From Cadophora sp. MPI-SDFR-AT-0126 (taxonomy: Eukaryota > Ascomycota > Leotiomycetes > Helotiales > Ploettnerulaceae): DNA of 64,000 nucleotides. The stretch lies in assembly GCA_020747065.1 (NCBI GenBank), contig JAGMVK010000009.1, forward strand, positions 2,542,001 to 2,606,000, read 5' to 3'. Under the pieces are notes generated by a model. It saw nothing but the letters and a program-made list of their open reading frames with translations. It had not been told where the DNA came from and did no database searches. Positions 21,064 to 31,025 of this stretch are shown here, one piece after another (the first letter of the stretch is position 1; each line of letters starts with the position of its first letter). Position numbers and translations under genes: made by a program.

Positions 21064-22374
21064 CTACTTACCAAAACTGAAAGGACAGCCCGTCGCCGCC
21101 GCACCACCACTTTCTGCATACTTCCTCATCGCCTCGGCCTGTTCAAGAACCGGCTCCCTCGACTTCTCTATATGCTCAAACGGCCCAATCTCCTCTGGCA
21201 AATAGCCAGAAGTCTTCCACTTATCACCTGGCACCAGTCTCCCACCAGATGACAACCATATGCCCAGCTTTTGTAACCAGCCATCCTTGACATACCAAGG
21301 CTCAAAAGCAAACCAATCTCTCTGTAGCCGGCCATCCGGCCTTTTTTTCCCCAGAGGATCCACATTCGAGAGCCGCGGTAAGAAAAGGTTCCTGACCACC
21401 CAGCCACGTGCCTTCAAGATGAAAACGACAAGATGCTTCACATAGGCAGGGGGGTCCGGACTCCCAAGCGCAACCCTGACGCGATCTTCCAAAAGCGAGT
21501 TGGCAACATTCTTCGCAAAGCCTCTTGCAAATGGTGGGACGCCCCTCAAATACAACTCCATAGTACTCTCGGCGCAGATCTTGTTGCTATCGGAGTACAC
21601 CATGTTCTCCTCCTCGAAGCCAAGCGTCCACTCTTGCAGCTTTTCCAGCGTCGGCGGGATATCCTCAATCCCCATGCGATTCCCAACCTCCTTCCAGTAC
21701 ACAAACATAGCGACCTTCTCCAGGTACGTCATCGGGCGCCACTCGTAGGCATCGATCCAGCGCTGTGGCTCCAGAATAAACATGGAAAGGGTGTGTGTCA
21801 TATCCGCATTCTTGACCTTCGCGCCATACCTCCCATGCAGCCAGTTCACCTTGCTCAGCGCCCTCAAACCCCTCTCGGAATCCACAGACCCAATGACGAA
21901 CTCGGCGATGGCAATGCCCGTGTCCTCGGCTCGCTTGCCGACATTCTCGGCCGTCGTCAGCTGGCGCGTGGCAACTAGCAAGGAGGTACCGGAGGCAATA
22001 CTGTAGGTTTTGATGAGGGCTAGGGATGTGCTGAAGAAGTGCATCCACGGCATATCATAGAGCATAGACAGCAGCATGATCTCGTGCGCGGATTTATAGT
22101 CCATGGAATAGGGATCTTTCTCGAAGCAGGCGTACTTGCGTTTCATCTGGTTGATGGCGCGGTAGCGGAGGGCGCGGACGATGGCGAGGTAGGAGACGGA
22201 GGCGATGGCGAAGATGGTCCAAGGGTTTGCTTTGATGAGGGGGATGACATCTGGGAGTTGGATTTGGGAGAGCTGTGCTTGGGAGAGCTGCTGGTGGAGG
22301 TGAGAGATAGGGAATTCGGGGAGGCGGATGCGAAGGTCGTTAATGTGGGTGCGGATGTCGAAGGTGGTCTGCAT
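21064..22374 (-). CDS. MpaB-like ER-bound oxygenase (DUF2236)
   Basis: A single exon of 436 residues. An N-terminal helix (about 50-70) would anchor the protein in the ER membrane. The body carries the MpaB/latex-clearing-protein fold signature: WLHGRYG, then THTLSMFILEPQRWI, then YEWRPMTYLEKVA and GNRMGIEDIPPTL. In Penicillium, MpaB oxidatively cleaves a farnesyl side chain during mycophenolic acid synthesis; bacterial relatives are heme rubber oxygenases. The ATG used follows ten codons lacking ATG in the same frame. Neighbouring genes could belong to a small secondary pathway, but no backbone synthase is present. Substrate unknown. Confidence 0.82.
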   Translation of the reverse strand: MQTTFDIRTHINDLRIRLPEFPISHLHQQLSQAQLSQIQLPDVIPLIKANPWTIFAIASVSYLAIVRALRYRAINQMKRKYACFEKDPYSMDYKSAHEIMLLSMLYDMPWMHFFSTSLALIKTYSIASGTSLLVATRQLTTAENVGKRAEDTGIAIAEFVIGSVDSERGLRALSKVNWLHGRYGAKVKNADMTHTLSMFILEPQRWIDAYEWRPMTYLEKVAMFVYWKEVGNRMGIEDIPPTLEKLQEWTLGFEEENMVYSDSNKICAESTMELYLRGVPPFARGFAKNVANSLLEDRVRVALGSPDPPAYVKHLVVFILKARGWVVRNLFLPRLSNVDPLGKKRPDGRLQRDWFAFEPWYVKDGWLQKLGIWLSSGGRLVPGDKWKTSGYLPEEIGPFEHIEKSREPVLEQAEAMRKYAESGGAAATGCPFSFGK

Positions 22375-23425
22375 CGTGGTGGTTGAGAGTTTGCTGCCTA
22401 GCAAGTAGCAAGCAAGGAAGGAAGAACAATATCGTAAAGTAGGCGGGACTGTACTGTACAGTCAAGTGAAGTGAATGGCCAGCCAGCCGATGGATGCTGT
22501 CTTTATACACACGGCTGGCGGGCCTAGTCGACGGGAATCGCTCCTATGTTATCTTGACAGCACGAAAGCACTTGGCCCATCTCATGCCTGCCAGGTGGTC
22601 CCATCCTGTCCCATCTCGTCGTCTCCGGCCCTTTCTTTCACATGCTGTGGCTCTCCTCCTCTTCTCATCCATGACATTCCCACAGCGCCTATCTCGTAAG
22701 CCTCGGCCTCCTGTATGTCGTCGCTCCTGAACCACCGACGCTACACGCCTCGGAGCTCTCGACGAGTCAAGAACACTGACTGGCTTTAGTTATCAGCCTT
22801 AAAAAATGCACGAGGTTTATGTCCAGGGTCACGTTCCTGGCGTGCAGGCTAAATGGTCGCCGTGGGAGTTGGTTGGTGCAGCTGCGGCCTCCTGGTTGGC
22901 TGGCTGGACTTGGATTTGCTGACGGAAGAGGCTGTGGGGTCCCCGCATTGAGGGCGGGGGCGGGGCGGGCCAATGGGAGGCCTTGTCCTGACTGACTGAC
23001 AGAGCTAGCGATTCCGTGAAACCAAGTCAGGCTGCATGCGATCTGCCCCTCGAACTATCACCTTCGCTTCACCAGATGCATTTTACCATTATGGACTGTA
23101 TGTACCAAGTACGAAGCGTCTCCGGTCCGGTCCCGATCGTAAATGCCGTCCTCGCGATGAACAGTCTCGACGATCTAGAGATGGCTTGGCTTGGTAGGTA
23201 AACTGTGTGGAGCTGTGCTGTGCTGTGTTGTTTTGTTGAGGGACGTCGTGTGCTTCATAAGTTGCGACGTCCCTTCCCGGACTTTGCTGCGGAACTGAAA
23301 TACAGAAAAACGGCATACCGAACCTAACATCCGGAAAGATTCATTTGGGGTCTTATTTGAGTCGCAGTTCTGTTTTTCCTATAGAAGACAAGCCACCTAC
23401 TTCAACTTTCAAACCCTCATTGATC
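22375..23425. promoter_or_regulatory. Divergent promoter region of the MpaB-like and lipocalin-type genes
   Basis: About 1.05 kb between two divergent starts, no coding signature. It includes a 10-bp perfect inverted repeat (annotated separately) about 150 bp before the plus-strand start. Confidence 0.5.
23239..23274. repeat. 10-bp perfect inverted repeat with CGTC/GACG cores
   Basis: AGGGACGTCG at 23239-23248 and its exact reverse complement at 23265-23274, 16 nt apart. The arms contain GACGTC, the centre of a CREB/ATF-type bZIP site, so a paired regulator site or hairpin is possible. Confidence 0.6.
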
Positions 23426-25006
23426 ATGCGTTTCTTGCCCACCTTTCCAGCTCCCTCCATCTCCCTCAGTGTTGTCCTTTCTGCGGCTGGAGCCCTCTCC
23501 CAGACGACCCAGACCGTCCCCAACACAATCGTCACCGCCCCCAGCACCGCGCAATTCGTGTCTGGCGCCCAGGGTTTCGATGCGCCGAAAGTGCATCCCG
23601 TCAACGCGACGACGTTTGACTGGTGGTGTGAGTATATCCCTTTCCTTCCGTTTGTCGACCCCGATGAAGCTGTCGTGGGGGTTTCAGCCTTCCGTTTGTG
23701 CTGTGGGGTTTGTCCTACTCGCCACATGTGAGATAGATCGAGCAAGCAATCAGGAGCTGACGGGCCCTCTTGTCTAGATTTCGATGCAGTCTCGACAGAC
23801 TCGAACGAGTCGGTTGTGATCGTGTTCTATATGTCCACGAGTCTTGGCTTCCCGTTCCGTCTGCCAGGCGCGGCTATTAGTGTCGATATCTTTGTTTCGT
23901 TTGCGGATGGGTCGCTGCTCTTTTATCCCATCAACAGTTTGCCGGGCAGTCTGGGGTCTGCAACGGTTGTGAGCGAGGGACAGGGCGCCAGTGGCGTGTG
24001 GAGGAACAGCGGCTTTTCATTTGACGGCGAGAACGATTTGTCCAGGTTTACGGTGACCATTGATAACCCGCTGCTGGGGGTCAAGGGAACGTTGGTTCTG
24101 GACTCTGTGCGTTGTAGAGTTTCTCCTCTCGAACCCAGTCCTGCTCTTCTCCCCACATATACGTTCTGTGAACAAGCCAGCCATCTCTTCTACCATATCA
24201 CTTTTCGAGATTAACGTGAGAGCTCGCAGTTCAAGACTGACGCCGGGAAACATAGGTAGCTCCCGCGCATTATCCATGTGGCCCACTGGGAGCAGGTGCC
24301 AACCTCGAAGTGTCACCACACATTGGGTGGGCGAACGCTATTCCCGACGCCAATGCCACAGCCGACTTCACCATCTCGGGCAGGAAGCTGCAGTTTGATG
24401 GCTATGGTTACCACGACAAGAACTGGGCCGATCAGCCATTCGCCGCCAATGTCCATAGCTGGTACTGGGGCCATGGTCGCCTAGGTCCTTACTCCATCGT
24501 GTGGTTCGATGTTGTCGGCGCGGATGGAAATGAGTACATCAGTAGCTATGCTGCGCTGAATGGGCACATCATTGCGACTTCTTGCTCGCCTGGTAGCATT
24601 AGGGTGCGGCCAGCGGGTAGGAATTCGCAGTATCCTCGTATGTATCTTGAGTTCCCTTCCCTTCTCTTCCCCTCTCCTCTCTTCTTTCCGATCTTTTATC
24701 CTTTCCGTAACGAGACTTTCCGCTCCGTTTCTTGTCGTGAAGGCGGTTGAATCGAGAAGGCACACAGCTAAAGAGAACGTCATTGCAGCTGTAATAACTT
24801 CCGGCAATCCAGATGGCTTCCGCATCGACCTGGATCTCGGAGCTGCCTATGGAGGGATGTTAAGCGTGAGTGTGACAACAAAACTTGCCGTTTCAGATGT
24901 TATTCTGTACACGAGATGGATTGGAACGATGAAAGGCAGTGTCAGTGGCGGACCTGCTTATACCGGCATTGCGTTGTATGAGGCGTTCAAGATGTCTGTA
25001 GTCTGA
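23426..25006 (+). CDS. Secreted two-domain lipocalin-type protein (AttH/CrtC-like, fungal Diels-Alderase fold)
   Basis: Four exons (23426-23627, 23778-24106, 24256-24637, 24789-25006) give 376 residues, the normal length for this family. A signal peptide is clear (about residues 1-25). The second exon encodes the first beta-barrel; the third holds the diagnostic SPHIGWANAIPDA, WADQPFAANVHSWYWGHGRLGPYSIVWFD-like region and the fourth the SGNPDGFRID and RWIGTMKG elements. Related fungal enzymes (CghA, Fsa2, MycB type) catalyse Diels-Alder cyclisations; others are hydratases or isomerases. All junctions restore family blocks. Several N-glycosylation sites fit secretion. Chemical role here unknown; no polyketide synthase is near. 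Confidence 0.78.
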
Positions 25007-25641
25007 GGCGAGTGACGGGCTTGGATGAGAGCCTGATTGATGAGCTGACCGACCTGCTACTCTTTTTCTGTTTGAAGGCGACATGGAAAAAAAAAAGGCA
25101 AATGAAGGAATATAAGCTACAAATGGGGTTCTGTATGGGCTTGAAGGAGATCAGGATCCGCTTTATAAAATGTAGTATTAGAGTAGTGATAGTAGTCCTC
25201 TCAACTCAGCCGCCAGGAGTTAATACGTGGTGTGTGTGTGGCAGACCTCCTGAAACTCTTTACCATTGATATTGGCAACAGCAGAACAAACGCGTAGTCT
25301 GAATAAACCATAACGCTAGTCGAAATTATCAAGGCCCACCAGCGAGTCGTGAGAGCAGTCGGTAATGTAGGACAAAGCGACGGGTTGGATGGCACAAAGC
25401 ACGGCATATCTGTCCACACCGTCTTGGTTCTAATTTAGCGACACCTGCTCTCATTATAGGGGCAGAGGTCATTTCAAGCCACCGCTTTGCATACGGAGGT
25501 CAATAGGACTACATAAAATTATTCATAAACCCATTGTCATTTTCGCGAACCCTCGTAGCTTTTCGAAATTGAACAACAGCCGGTGAGGCGAGGAGCCTTT
25601 TCCACATTCATTCGATTATCTATAGATAGCTATTGCTAAAT
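25007..25641. other. Convergent intergenic region, no gene seen
   Basis: 3' flanks of the lipocalin-type gene (+) and the amidohydrolase relic (-). Only short A-rich runs; no recognisable feature. Confidence 0.45.
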
Positions 25642-26774
25642 TCAATACACCCAACTTTTTCCGTGAATCTTTTCCATTATCTTGGCCTTGATTGTGGGCA
25701 AGAGTGCTAGTGCATTCTCAGAACGGATTTTCTTCACGTCTGCGGGAGAGAAGCCTCAGGAGTTGAAGCCGTCTTCGTGTAATTTGAACAAACGCTCTGG
25801 ATAATATGGATCTGCACTGGTGGTTAGCTGAATGAAATGACCTCGGTGGACGCGCTGGATATTCCATACAGTCTGATGCAAAAAGAAGTCTGTCTGTTCC
25901 AACAAGTGAGGTAAGCGCGGCGATTTGGGGCGCACTTGTTTTCACTGCTAGGTCAAAATAAAATGTTTTTAACACCTCCAGTGATTCATCGTAATCCCAG
26001 CCACCGTGGAACTCACATGTTGTCTGGAGGGCAAGACGACTCGCGAGGAATGGGAGAGCTCCCCCGCCGTGGGAGAAGATCACCTTGATGTCTGGGAACC
26101 GCGTTCGCCATTTCGTGAAGAGAAAACTGGCGATCGCCCTGGTCGTGTCAAAAGTATATTCAATCACAGATGAGGAGACGTGGTCTAGTATCGTCGGTTC
26201 AGGGATTGGCGTGACGGGGTGCACGAAGACCGTAGCTTTTCGACCATTCAGCTCCTCGAAGAGCAGGTCAAGAAACGAATCGCCTATGTATCGGCCGTCG
26301 TAATTAGTGTATATGCCGACACCCTCGAAATGAAGCTCATCAAGACAGTACTGTGAGTATCGAACATGGTTATTTAGCCGAGTCCCGCGGCGGGAGAGAT
26401 AGGTAGTCCTAGCTGGCACTACTAACTTACACGAGCTTCTTCAATGGCTGCCTTCACGTCAGGAAGCGGAAGGCACGCAAATGCACCCAGCGCCTGTGGA
26501 AAACTTTGGCTCGATTCGAACAGCTGGTCATTCACTTTGCGCGCCAGTAGCTGTGCTTGTGCCGCATTGTCTTTCAGAAATGTGACACCAGGGGCGGTGA
26601 TGCTCAGGACTGAGTAGTTGTAGTGCCAGCGAGCTCGATTCTCCAAATAACATTCGATGGTAAAGTCGGGCATCCGAAAGCCTTCAACGTGTGCACCGGT
26701 GGGATCTCCGTCCTTTGTTTTCGCGTAGTCGTGAGCGATTAAGGATTCTCGATAGAAGTCCGGGATCGGGTGGG
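25642..26774 (-). pseudogene. Amidohydrolase-2 family (ACMSD/decarboxylase type), apparently decayed
   Basis: Three exons can be read: 26431-26774, 26350 down to 25870, and 25811 onward. They carry the family's PGVTFLKD, FACLPLPDV, EGVGIYTNYDGRYIGDSF, VFVHPVTPIPEP, IFSHGGGALPFLASR and FASDYPY blocks; the last appears after removing a 58-nt intron with a CTAAC branch. Two defects: an in-frame TGA at 25756-25758 falls inside a conserved C-terminal stretch that continues in frame (GFSPADVKKIR, NALALLP) to a second stop at 25642; and no upstream exon with the metal-binding DxHxH start was found, HET-like sequence lying there instead. Relatives decarboxylate aromatic acids. Probably inactive. Confidence 0.7.
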
Positions 26775-26906
26775 CTGAAGGGGGGGTTAGACGTTACAGT
26801 AACTGAATGCATTCTTGTTCCTGCGGCTGCATCGGCGTCGGAGAGAGTCAGGTGTAGATCTAGAGTTTCTCTGGACTCTTTATACTGACAGATACGCCCT
26901 CGAGAT

Positions 26907-27469
26907 ATGGTCCATACCTTACTTGGTCCATGCCACTTCCCAAGCCAACCTAGAATCCTTGACCATCACCATGAACTCAGGGACTATGACGCTTCGAAGC
27001 TCATAGTCGATGTATACGCAAGCGTTGTCAAGTCTGTGAAGTGCGCAACTCTAAGGTTGGATATTAAATACGCGTATCATCCTGCGGCATCTTATTCTTG
27101 GCCGTCCTGGGTTCCTGACTTCGATAGGAAGTCCTCTCAAGGTGATCTGAAATATCGTTGACTTTTGATAGAAGGATACATTGTAGATATCTGACTTCAT
27201 ATGAACGAAATCTCGCAAGTCGCATTTATACCACATCAGGTGATACTGATGCAGTGGCATGTTTCGCCGTCAAAGTGATATCAGGACACTGGGTTGAATG
27301 CGTTACAGTCGACGGCATGTTAAATGGTAGTTGTGAGAACTGCTATGTGAGCAGTACGGGGGCTCGCTGCACCCTCCGTAAGTTCTACAAGTCTGTAGCA
27401 GGAGACATTCTATGCAAAATTAAAGGCCATCTTAAACCCAATTTAGAAATCTTATCGTCGATTGAATAG
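26907..27469 (+). pseudogene. HET-domain protein fragment
   Basis: Two adjoining plus-strand frames carry the middle of a HET (heterokaryon incompatibility-type) protein. The first has VDVYASVVKSV and SWPSWVPDFDR, the classic block after the HET domain; the second continues with SGDTDAVACFAVK and a typical beta-rich C-terminal half. A frame change separates them at about 27160, and the N-terminal HET domain itself is missing. It sits head to head with the truncated amidohydrolase and may mark the breakpoint of a rearrangement. Confidence 0.6.
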
Positions 27470-27470
27470 A

Positions 27471-28293
27471 GCCGAAAAAGTTTTTGTGACACATGCCAAG
27501 ATCATGCCGCTGTCACCCCCGCAATCACCCTTGGCGCACCAGCCCTGCCGACGTTCGTGAAGGAACTACTCTGGTGCATCCTGTACTACCTAGGTACGTA
27601 TGATATCTAATTCTTCTTCAAGTGAGTCGCTTTTTTCAACTGCTAGTATATCAAATACGAGAAAACTTGCATAGATACCTAGCTTGTCGAATGCTTACGT
27701 TTGCGCGACATTTGCGTGGGTAGCGTTTGTAGTCCGGTCGAAGAAAGAAGGTTTGATTGATATCACATCACATCGAGGTGACGAAGCTCACATAGAACGC
27801 ATTCTACTGTAGAGTTGCAACTCAGGGGAAACAAAACGTGGTGCGTTCCACATAGACGCTCGGGGCATCGTTTCAAAGGTCTTGGACTGACTTTCCCCGG
27901 ATTTCCCACCCATCAAAGGAAAACGATCCGGGGACTTGCATAAATAAATTGGAGCATCCTGCCGCGTGGATCCGAGGGGAGATCCCGTGTGGGCAGCATA
28001 GCATAGCCTAGCATAGCAGATAGCACCTGGAAGTCTCAGAGCTTCTATACGGGGAAGCTTTTTTCCAAAACGGGAGGGACGCATATGCGAGATGGGCAAT
28101 CCTACCTTCCGAAAGAGGACGGCCACGGCGGGCCACAAGACCCCCCCGTATCTTGACATGCTTGGAGATGCATTTCTGCATTTCTATCAGACCAGACGCA
28201 CCTCATGCATCATCTCCATCTCCATCTCCATCTTCATCTCCATCTTCATACTAGTTTTTGACTACTTCAAATACGCAACCCAGAAGATGAGAT
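27471..28293. other. Intergenic region upstream of the SAT4-type gene
   Basis: No gene seen. Contains a short direct repeat of CATAGC(CTAG) units at about 27998-28020 and CATCTC(CATCTT) repeats at about 28208-28248 just before the next start. Confidence 0.45.
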
Positions 28294-29741
28294 ATGGCCG
28301 TTGACTTGGGCCTCAGTTTATTTGTATCTACAGGCATTCTCTTGGCCGCTGCTTGCATCACGACCGCCTTCCGGTGCATCGCACGGATTTACGTCGTCCG
28401 ATCCTTCGGCCTTGACGATTGGCTTATGGTGTTGACATTAGTAAATCCATGTCTCTGTGTGCGCTTCACGTTTGTCAATTGACCAAACCCCAGGCGATTT
28501 TTGCTCACTATTCCGCCTGGGTTTTCTACGGAAGGAGTATTGATAAAGGGCGGCCAGATGAAGAGATCCCGCTATCCGACGTAGTTCCTGCCCTGCGCGC
28601 GTTCTACCTTGCAGAGGTCTCCTAGTCAGAACCCTCGAACCTTGACTTGCAGCTGTGGAGTCATTTGTTTGCTTGCTAATACGTTGCACAGCTTTTTGGA
28701 TACCGGCTTCCTCAAATTGTCCATTGGGACTTTCCTGCTGAGGATCGTGAAGACGAAATTGCAAAGACGGTCGATTTATATAGCGCTAGGCATCATTTCC
28801 CTCTACTCGATGATCGCGTTTTTCGTTGCAGTATTCCAATGCAAGCCCATTTCGCATTTTGTGAGTTCCTGCCCTGCCCTTCCCTGCTCTTCATTCCATT
28901 GCCCAATGGGGCTTTCTAACCTCTCTAATCACTCCAGTGGCATCCGGAAAGACCTGGCTCCTGCCTGAAGAAGGAGGTTATTCTCGGCATAGGATATTCG
29001 CATGGCACCATCATCGCCATTTCGGATTTCTTCTTTGCTGCCCTTCCTATGTTCGTTGTATGTTATGTTATTCGTATTTTATTTTTATTGCAAGGGTATT
29101 TAGGCTAGCTAACGGAAGATAAGGTGTGGAGTCTTCAAATGGATCGAAAGATGAAGGTTTCAGTCTCGGTCTTGATGGGATTTGGCGCTATGTATGTTTT
29201 CCTCCCTCGGTCCTACTTACTGCCTCATCCTGCATGCATCTATCTACTGACACACACATTCCAGCGCAGGAGTTACAACAATAGCTCGATTCCCATATAT
29301 CTCAGCCATCGTCGAGAAGGAGGATTTTTTTCGTAAGTCACCCTTCCCCCCCCCCCCCCTCTCTCTAACTTTCTCACTCACTCACTCACACCCCTCCCAA
29401 ATGTCAACTTCCACTAACAACCCAACTCACCCTCAGATAACACCGCCCGCCTCGCCACCCTCTCCTCCGTCGAGCCCGGCCTCGGGATAATCCTCTGCAG
29501 CGCGGCAGCCACCCGCCCCCTCTTCCGCAGTCTCATCGTGAAGACAAGAGCCTGGTCAGGCGCGAGGTCGCATACGACGGGGGACTGTGTTCCGAGACGA
29601 GACAATATGCGGAATGTAACGCAGAATCATGGAGATGAGGAGTTTATAAGGCTGAATAGTCGAGAGGGCATTGGGAAGGAGTTCGGTAACGTGGCTGTCA
29701 AGGACAAGGCTGGAAGGGGTGATTGGAAGCGAGGCGTTTAA
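28294..29741 (+). CDS. SAT4/rhodopsin-type fungal integral membrane protein, probable frameshift
   Basis: Seven exons: 28294-28440, 28494-28616, 28692-28860, 28938-29057, 29124-29191, 29265-29332, 29437-29741. They encode the usual seven-helix layout: an N-terminal helix, CIARIYVVRSFGLDDWLM, LKLSIGTFLLRI, the CKPISHFWHPERPGSC region, DFFFAALPMFV, and RLATLSSVEPGLGIILCSAA with ATRPLFR. The C-terminal ~60 residues are a charged cytoplasmic tail. Total exon length is 1,000 nt, one more than a multiple of three: joining exon 2 (ends FYLAE) to exon 3 puts a TTTTT run one base out of frame. Removing one T restores all blocks. An unusual upstream donor is the alternative. Function of this family is unclear. 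Confidence 0.68.
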
Positions 29742-31025
29742 GGGAGTGAGTGAGTGAGTGAGTGTATAGATTGTCTTTTTTTTTATATGGTTGGGAAGGA
29801 TAATGGTTTGGTGTTTGGAACAAACAATACTTCACTTTAGATATTGTTGATAGCGTTGGTTTTACTACGGCTAGGTACGAAGGTTGTAGTATTCTTCTAT
29901 TTACTTAGAACTGGCTTACTTTACTTAGGGGCTTTTGTTTTAAATTAAATAAGTTGCGATTTAGTAATCGATTAAATACTTTTTTTATAGTTAAGATATT
30001 CTTAGTCTAGTTATATAACGTTGAAGTGATGGAAGTGCTGGAAATAGAAGTACTCAGGTTTAGCTGGAATATTACCGGACGGAAGCCGGACTAGATTCAT
30101 ATATATATATATATATAGGACCGCCCTCCTTCTGAGGGCTCCTTACCTTCTTGTTTCCTTCGTACCAGACCTATAATATTACTATTTGCCTACCCTCTTG
30201 CTCCCACACTTGATACTGCACTTAGTAATATTGCGTCGTTACAATAATACTCCTTCGCCTTTCCTACACTTTTATATATATCCACGAGTACTTCCTTAAT
30301 CTAAATGGACATGGCTTTTTCACGATGCTTGAACCCCTTAGAATTAGAAACAAACTTCGTACCGGCAACATGTGTAACCTTGTCTAATGGTTCCACGTAG
30401 GAGTCAATCCAACGGCCGCAAAATGCGTCCCCTCGACTAAACGACATCACAAATCAGAATGTCTGCTCTTGCCTTATTCATGTAGAGACACGTGCCATCA
30501 CCACATCAACCCGCTCAGTACTACCTAGCGTCGTGTGTGGAGGGTATTTCACTATTCCAAAAATAAAAAAAACTTCATCACCGGCGAGAAATCCGAAGCA
30601 ACTAATAGCTCCAGAACACACCCCGAAAAGGTCAATTAGATTGCCTTCTGCCCCGTCGTAAAGCCTAAAGCAACCCTAGCACTTACTACGGACCTGGATT
30701 GTAAGATCTTACAACCCACTGGGGGTTGGTTGTACGATAGGAATGCGCAATCCAAGTGGGTTGTGCAAGTCAATAAGGTTATGCATGCCAGGAACGGTGT
30801 ACAACTCAGGAAGGTTATGCAAGCTAGGCGTCTTGAAGGTAAGTACGTGATAAAAAGGAACCGCAGCCAATATTTTCGTCCTAATTTTGTAAAGATTATT
30901 CAACAGCCAGTAATTGAATAAGGGCTCTCGAAAGGCGGCCTCTGCATTAATAAAACCCTCACATTCCCTATACAGCGAACTCCCACAACCCCTAAAACTA
31001 AGATTGCCATCCAACACTCCACTTC
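29742..31025. other. Gene-poor, partly AT-rich intergenic region
   Basis: About 1.3 kb with no coding signature. A strongly AT-rich block lies at about 29880-30020 and an (AT)n run at about 30101-30117. May be a RIP-damaged transposon remnant; no terminal repeats or transposase motifs were seen. It forms the left border of the gene-dense part of the window. Confidence 0.5.

Noticed and set aside
25756..25870. Frameshift in the amidohydrolase after the FASD motif
   Set aside because: A 58-nt GT-AG intron with a CTAAC branch point restores the FASDYPY motif, so no frameshift is needed; only the TGA remains.
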